Source: an uncultured Lachnospiraceae bacterium (GTDB lineage: Bacteria > Bacillota > Clostridia > Lachnospirales > Lachnospiraceae). From it: a stretch of 8,939 nucleotides of DNA. The position numbers and the translations under genes are program-made. Where the stretch lies: assembly GCA_947382415.1 (NCBI GenBank), contig CANCYO010000090.1, positions 1 to 8,939 of the forward strand. Direction: 5' to 3'. Below the pieces are notes generated by a model, which had not been told where the DNA came from, did not search any database, and saw only the letters and a list, made by a program, of their open reading frames with translations. This document shows, piece after piece, positions 5,951 to 8,939 of this stretch (position 1 is its first letter; each line of letters begins with the position of its first letter).

Positions 5951-8893
5951 CTAGAGTTCGTTCGACACGCCGGCATCCGACACGTCCGCCGTACCGGTGA
6001 TCAATTCGTCTTCCTCCGCCAGACCATAATAATATTTGATAATATCCCGGCTGACATGAGCCGCGTAATCCGAGGAATATCCAAAGGGAATTCTGGTGGC
6101 CATTGCGATCTCCGGCGACTCATAGGGCGCATAGCAGACAAAGAGCGCGTGGTTTGGACGGGACGTGGTCTGCTCCGCCGTACCGGTCTTGCCCGCCACA
6201 TTGACGGCCAGATCGCTGAAATAGCTCTTGTTCTGCACCACCTGCCGCATACCGCTGTGAAACGCGTTCCAATAGTTTTCCGGAATATCGATGGTATTGC
6301 GCACCACGGGTTCATAGTCCACAACGACATTGTCCTGTGAGTCCGTCACCTTGTCCAACAGCGTCAGCTTGTAGCAGGTTCCGCTGTTGGCGATGGTGGC
6401 CGTATACCGTGCAAGCCCTGCCGTGGTATAGCTGTGGCTTCCCTGACCGATAGCGGAACGCACAGGGTCGATATCAGAGAATTCCGGATTGTATTCGTTG
6501 ATCTCCACGCCGGACTTTTCCGTCAGGCCGTACATATCTGCATACTCATACAGCGCGTTCAGACCCGCCTGCTCGTTATATCCGCCATCCCTGGTAGCCA
6601 GCTTATATCCCACATCGTAAAAATAAAAGTTACAGGAATCCCGGATGGCCGTGGTCAGATTCTCGCTCCCATGCCCGATCCGGTTCCAGCATCTGGGCGA
6701 GGGCGTGACTGCCATGTAGGTTCCGGTACACTTGATGGTATCCCGCAGGCTGATAACGTCCTCCATCAGCCCTGCCGATGCTGACACGATCTTAAAGGTG
6801 GAGCCGGGTGCCGCCTTGTACTGGGTGGCATAATTGAGCTGGGGCTGGGACTTGTCCGTATTCAGCTTCGTAAAATAGGCCGCGTCGATGGAATTGGCCA
6901 TTTTGTTGTTGTCATAGCCCGGATAGGACACCATGGCCAGCACCTCTCCGGTGTTCACATCCGTGATCACCACGGAAGCATTACAGGGATCCAGGGCGAG
7001 CTGCGCGGGAGTGATATCCAGATTGTTAATTCTGGCTTTCATGAAGTCATATGCCGTGATCCGGTTGTTATAGAGCTCCGCCTCTTCCTCCGGAGAAATG
7101 TCTATAACCTGCTGTTCGCACAGAAGCATACAGATCTGCCTGCCGCTTATCCGGTCGTTTAACAGCATATACTTAAAAAACCGTTTCTGAAATTCCGTGT
7201 TGTGGTCTATCATGTCGATGATGTGATCCAGAAGCTTATTATATATTTCCGTGGAATCGGAATACTTCTCGTCCAGCTCCAGCTTGCTGACATCGATCCA
7301 GTTCTGCGCGATGCAGTACTGAAGATACTCGCTCAGACTGATGACCTCCTCCTGTGCCCAGGCGATCTGGGTTGCGTCCGACGCATCCACGGCCTCCGTC
7401 ATGATCACGCCGTTTCTCTGCAGTCTGGACACGATATTGCTCTGATAGACCTGATATTCCCTGGAGAGCTTGTTATAAGGCGTTTTCCCCTCCGTGAGCT
7501 CATAGCGCAGCTTTTCATAAACTTCCTCTTTATAGGTGAGATAAGCCTCGTTGACCGCGCGCTCGGTCTCGCCCGCATCCTCCGCCGAAAAATGCTTCAT
7601 GTCCACGATACTGTTGTTGATGACTGCAAAATAGATATCGTATATGGGAATCCTGATGTCGGAGCTGGAGGCATTTTCCCTGGGCTTGTACTCTTTGATA
7701 TTATCAATCTTACCGGACACCAGACCGGCAAGCTTCTGCTCCACGATATTGTAGGCGGCGATCTGCAGATCGTGATCGATCGTGCAGTAGAGGTTCTGTC
7801 CCGCCTGGGGCTCTGTGCGCTCCAGAATCTGCATCACCTTGCCCGTCACATTGGTGACCACCTTCTCATAGCCCTTGACGCCCTGCAGAGTGGTCTCCAT
7901 ATAGGCCTCCAGGCCGCTCTTGCCCACCACATCATTGATATTATAGGTATCTGCCGCTCCCCCCGCCGCAGCGACCTGCTCGTTTAAGCTGGTCAGCTCA
8001 TCAGAGGATATCTTGCCCGTATATCCCAGCACATGTGCAAAATACTTGCTGTCATTGTAACGGCGCACCGTGTCCTCCACGATGGTGACTCCGGGCAGTT
8101 CCCCGGAATTCTCCATGATGACGGCCACAGTCTCATCGCTGACATTGGCGGCCACAGTAGTTCCTATGTATTTGCGGTAAGAGGTCTGCTGCATGGCAAA
8201 CCGGATGGTCACCATCTGCAGCCATTCCTCATTGGTATAACCTTTTCCGGGAATAAAGTCCGACTGGGTATCTCCCTCTGTCTCATAATCTCCGATGCCA
8301 AAGGTAAAGCCCTTCCCCTTATTGCGGCTCAGGTGCTCCATCACCTCCAGAGGTGTGGACGCCGCCTCCTTGGCCGTCAGCACATCATCCCCCACCTGAG
8401 TGTGATCGTACACATCCGCAAGAAAACGGGTCTGCGCCGCACCCTCCGCCGTGAATGCAAACTCGCCGTCCTCATCCACCATGATCTTGAAATCCGTGAT
8501 GACATGATCCCCGTTCTTTTCGATCAGTTTGATCAGCCTGAAGATCGTGTCGTTCATCTTGCGGTTCTTGTTGCTGTTCTCATAGACGTCCTCGATCTTG
8601 ACGGAATAAGCCAGCTCATTGTAGGCCAGAACATATCCGTTCCTGTCCATGATATTGCCTCTGGCGCTGGCGATATCTCTGGTCTTCTCCGTGGAGAGCA
8701 CAAAATCGTTCAGATAGCTTTCTCCCTCAACGATCTGCAGCTCAAAGCAGCGGTAGATCAGCACACCCCCGAGGAGCATGAACAGCAGAGTCAACAGCGT
8801 CAGCCTGCTGGTTATGAAATTGATCAGATTGTCTCGAATTTCGTCAAACAAATTTTTGAGCGCTCCTTTTTTCTCTGGCTTCGAGTTTTTCGT
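5951..8893 (-). CDS. mrdA: Penicillin-binding protein 2 (class B transpeptidase), 5' end missing
   Basis: This class B PBP cross-links new peptidoglycan strands made by RodA during side-wall growth. Numbering starts at the first genomic residue, Thr at 8893-8891. One transmembrane anchor spans about 31-50. The PBP-dimer (pedestal) domain follows, with the RGNIMDRNG motif at 78-86. The transpeptidase domain carries STFK (698-701, nucleophile Ser698), SCN (753-755) and KTGT (902-905), all intact. At 980 residues it is much longer than the roughly 630 of E. coli PBP2. Extra sequence lies in the pedestal (about 105-230), and a mainly helical, charged block (about 391-636) separates the strand CTIDHDLQIAAYN from ASVVITDVNTGEVLAMVSYP. 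Long forms are, to my knowledge, usual in clostridia. The frame continues upstream into five codons (GTG start, MLFRS) that come from sequencing adapter, so the true start is absent; probably only a short cytosolic piece is lost. Confidence 0.95.
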   Translation of the reverse strand, partial: TKNSKPEKKGALKNLFDEIRDNLINFITSRLTLLTLLFMLLGGVLIYRCFELQIVEGESYLNDFVLSTEKTRDIASARGNIMDRNGYVLAYNELAYSVKIEDVYENSNKNRKMNDTIFRLIKLIEKNGDHVITDFKIMVDEDGEFAFTAEGAAQTRFLADVYDHTQVGDDVLTAKEAASTPLEVMEHLSRNKGKGFTFGIGDYETEGDTQSDFIPGKGYTNEEWLQMVTIRFAMQQTSYRKYIGTTVAANVSDETVAVIMENSGELPGVTIVEDTVRRYNDSKYFAHVLGYTGKISSDELTSLNEQVAAAGGAADTYNINDVVGKSGLEAYMETTLQGVKGYEKVVTNVTGKVMQILERTEPQAGQNLYCTIDHDLQIAAYNIVEQKLAGLVSGKIDNIKEYKPRENASSSDIRIPIYDIYFAVINNSIVDMKHFSAEDAGETERAVNEAYLTYKEEVYEKLRYELTEGKTPYNKLSREYQVYQSNIVSRLQRNGVIMTEAVDASDATQIAWAQEEVISLSEYLQYCIAQNWIDVSKLELDEKYSDSTEIYNKLLDHIIDMIDHNTEFQKRFFKYMLLNDRISGRQICMLLCEQQVIDISPEEEAELYNNRITAYDFMKARINNLDITPAQLALDPCNASVVITDVNTGEVLAMVSYPGYDNNKMANSIDAAYFTKLNTDKSQPQLNYATQYKAAPGSTFKIVSASAGLMEDVISLRDTIKCTGTYMAVTPSPRCWNRIGHGSENLTTAIRDSCNFYFYDVGYKLATRDGGYNEQAGLNALYEYADMYGLTEKSGVEINEYNPEFSDIDPVRSAIGQGSHSYTTAGLARYTATIANSGTCYKLTLLDKVTDSQDNVVVDYEPVVRNTIDIPENYWNAFHSGMRQVVQNKSYFSDLAVNVAGKTGTAEQTTSRPNHALFVCYAPYESPEIAMATRIPFGYSSDYAAHVSRDIIKYYYGLAEEDELITGTADVSDAGVSNEL

Positions 8894-8939
8894 AGATCGG
8901 AAGAGCACACGTCTGAACTCCAGTCACGCACGGACATCT
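8894..8939. other. Illumina TruSeq adapter read-through left at the contig end (not genomic)
   Basis: Plus-strand bases 8894-8927 match the 34-base TruSeq 3' adapter, beginning AGATCGGAAGAGC and ending CTCCAGTCAC. The next 8 bases (GCACGGAC, 8928-8935) occupy the index slot, and ATCT (8936-8939) matches the start of the constant segment after the index. The order and length fit library-adapter architecture exactly. Genomic sequence should be trimmed at 8893, allowing one or two bases of chance overlap. Confidence 0.97.

Noticed and set aside
5624..6340. 238-residue plus-strand reading frame
   Set aside because: It spans the PBP2/minC junction in antisense and has no recognisable domain.
7202..7987. 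261-residue plus-strand reading frame
   Set aside because: It lies wholly inside PBP2 in antisense and shows the His/Ile/Leu-rich composition typical of a shadow frame.

Overview
The window is a stretch of Bacillota (Clostridia) chromosome, most likely from a Lachnospiraceae-type gut bacterium. The main reasons are the gene order PBP2–minC–minD–minE–rodA–mgsA–D,D-carboxypeptidase, the very long clostridial-style PBP2, strong AGGAGG-type ribosome binding sites and the style of the protein sequences. All supported genes lie on the minus strand, so transcription runs from the high-coordinate end to the low-coordinate end. Every long plus-strand reading frame is an antisense shadow.

Layout, in the direction of transcription. 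Bases 8894-8939 are not genomic. They match the Illumina TruSeq 3' adapter, an 8-base index and the first four bases of the next adapter segment. Next comes PBP2 (mrdA-type transpeptidase, 8893-5951), whose true start is missing. It is followed by the division-site system minC (5923-5252), minD (5168-4353) and minE (4338-4075), then the SEDS glycosyltransferase rodA (4067-2946), methylglyoxal synthase mgsA (2918-2523) and a D-alanyl-D-alanine carboxypeptidase that looks like a lipoprotein (2539-1496). These seven genes have short gaps or overlaps, with no visible terminator between them, so they look like one operon. In related genomes this operon is usually preceded by mreBCD, which would lie beyond the contig end.

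A second small unit follows. A sigma-A-like promoter (about 1464-1492) precedes a 139-residue P-loop protein of unknown function (1412-993), and a compact hairpin terminator lies at 917-941. The last gene (882 to the left edge) is the N-terminal 294 residues of a HlyD-like membrane-fusion protein. In clostridia such a gene is often followed by yggS-sepF-ylmH-divIVA; that part is outside the window.

Functionally the window is a cell-shape and division module. PBP2 (transpeptidase) and RodA (glycan polymerase) form the core pair of the elongation machinery. MinCDE positions the Z-ring by MinD/MinE dynamics and MinC inhibition of FtsZ. The carboxypeptidase trims stem pentapeptides outside the membrane. 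MgsA is the metabolic outlier, making methylglyoxal from dihydroxyacetone phosphate. I see no mobile element, CRISPR array, tRNA, rRNA or undescribed multigene system. The points most worth a second look are the adapter chimera and its false PBP2 N-terminus, an Asp-to-Glu change at the MgsA catalytic base, the large insertion in PBP2, the lipid-anchored carboxypeptidase, and the small P-loop protein with its own promoter.
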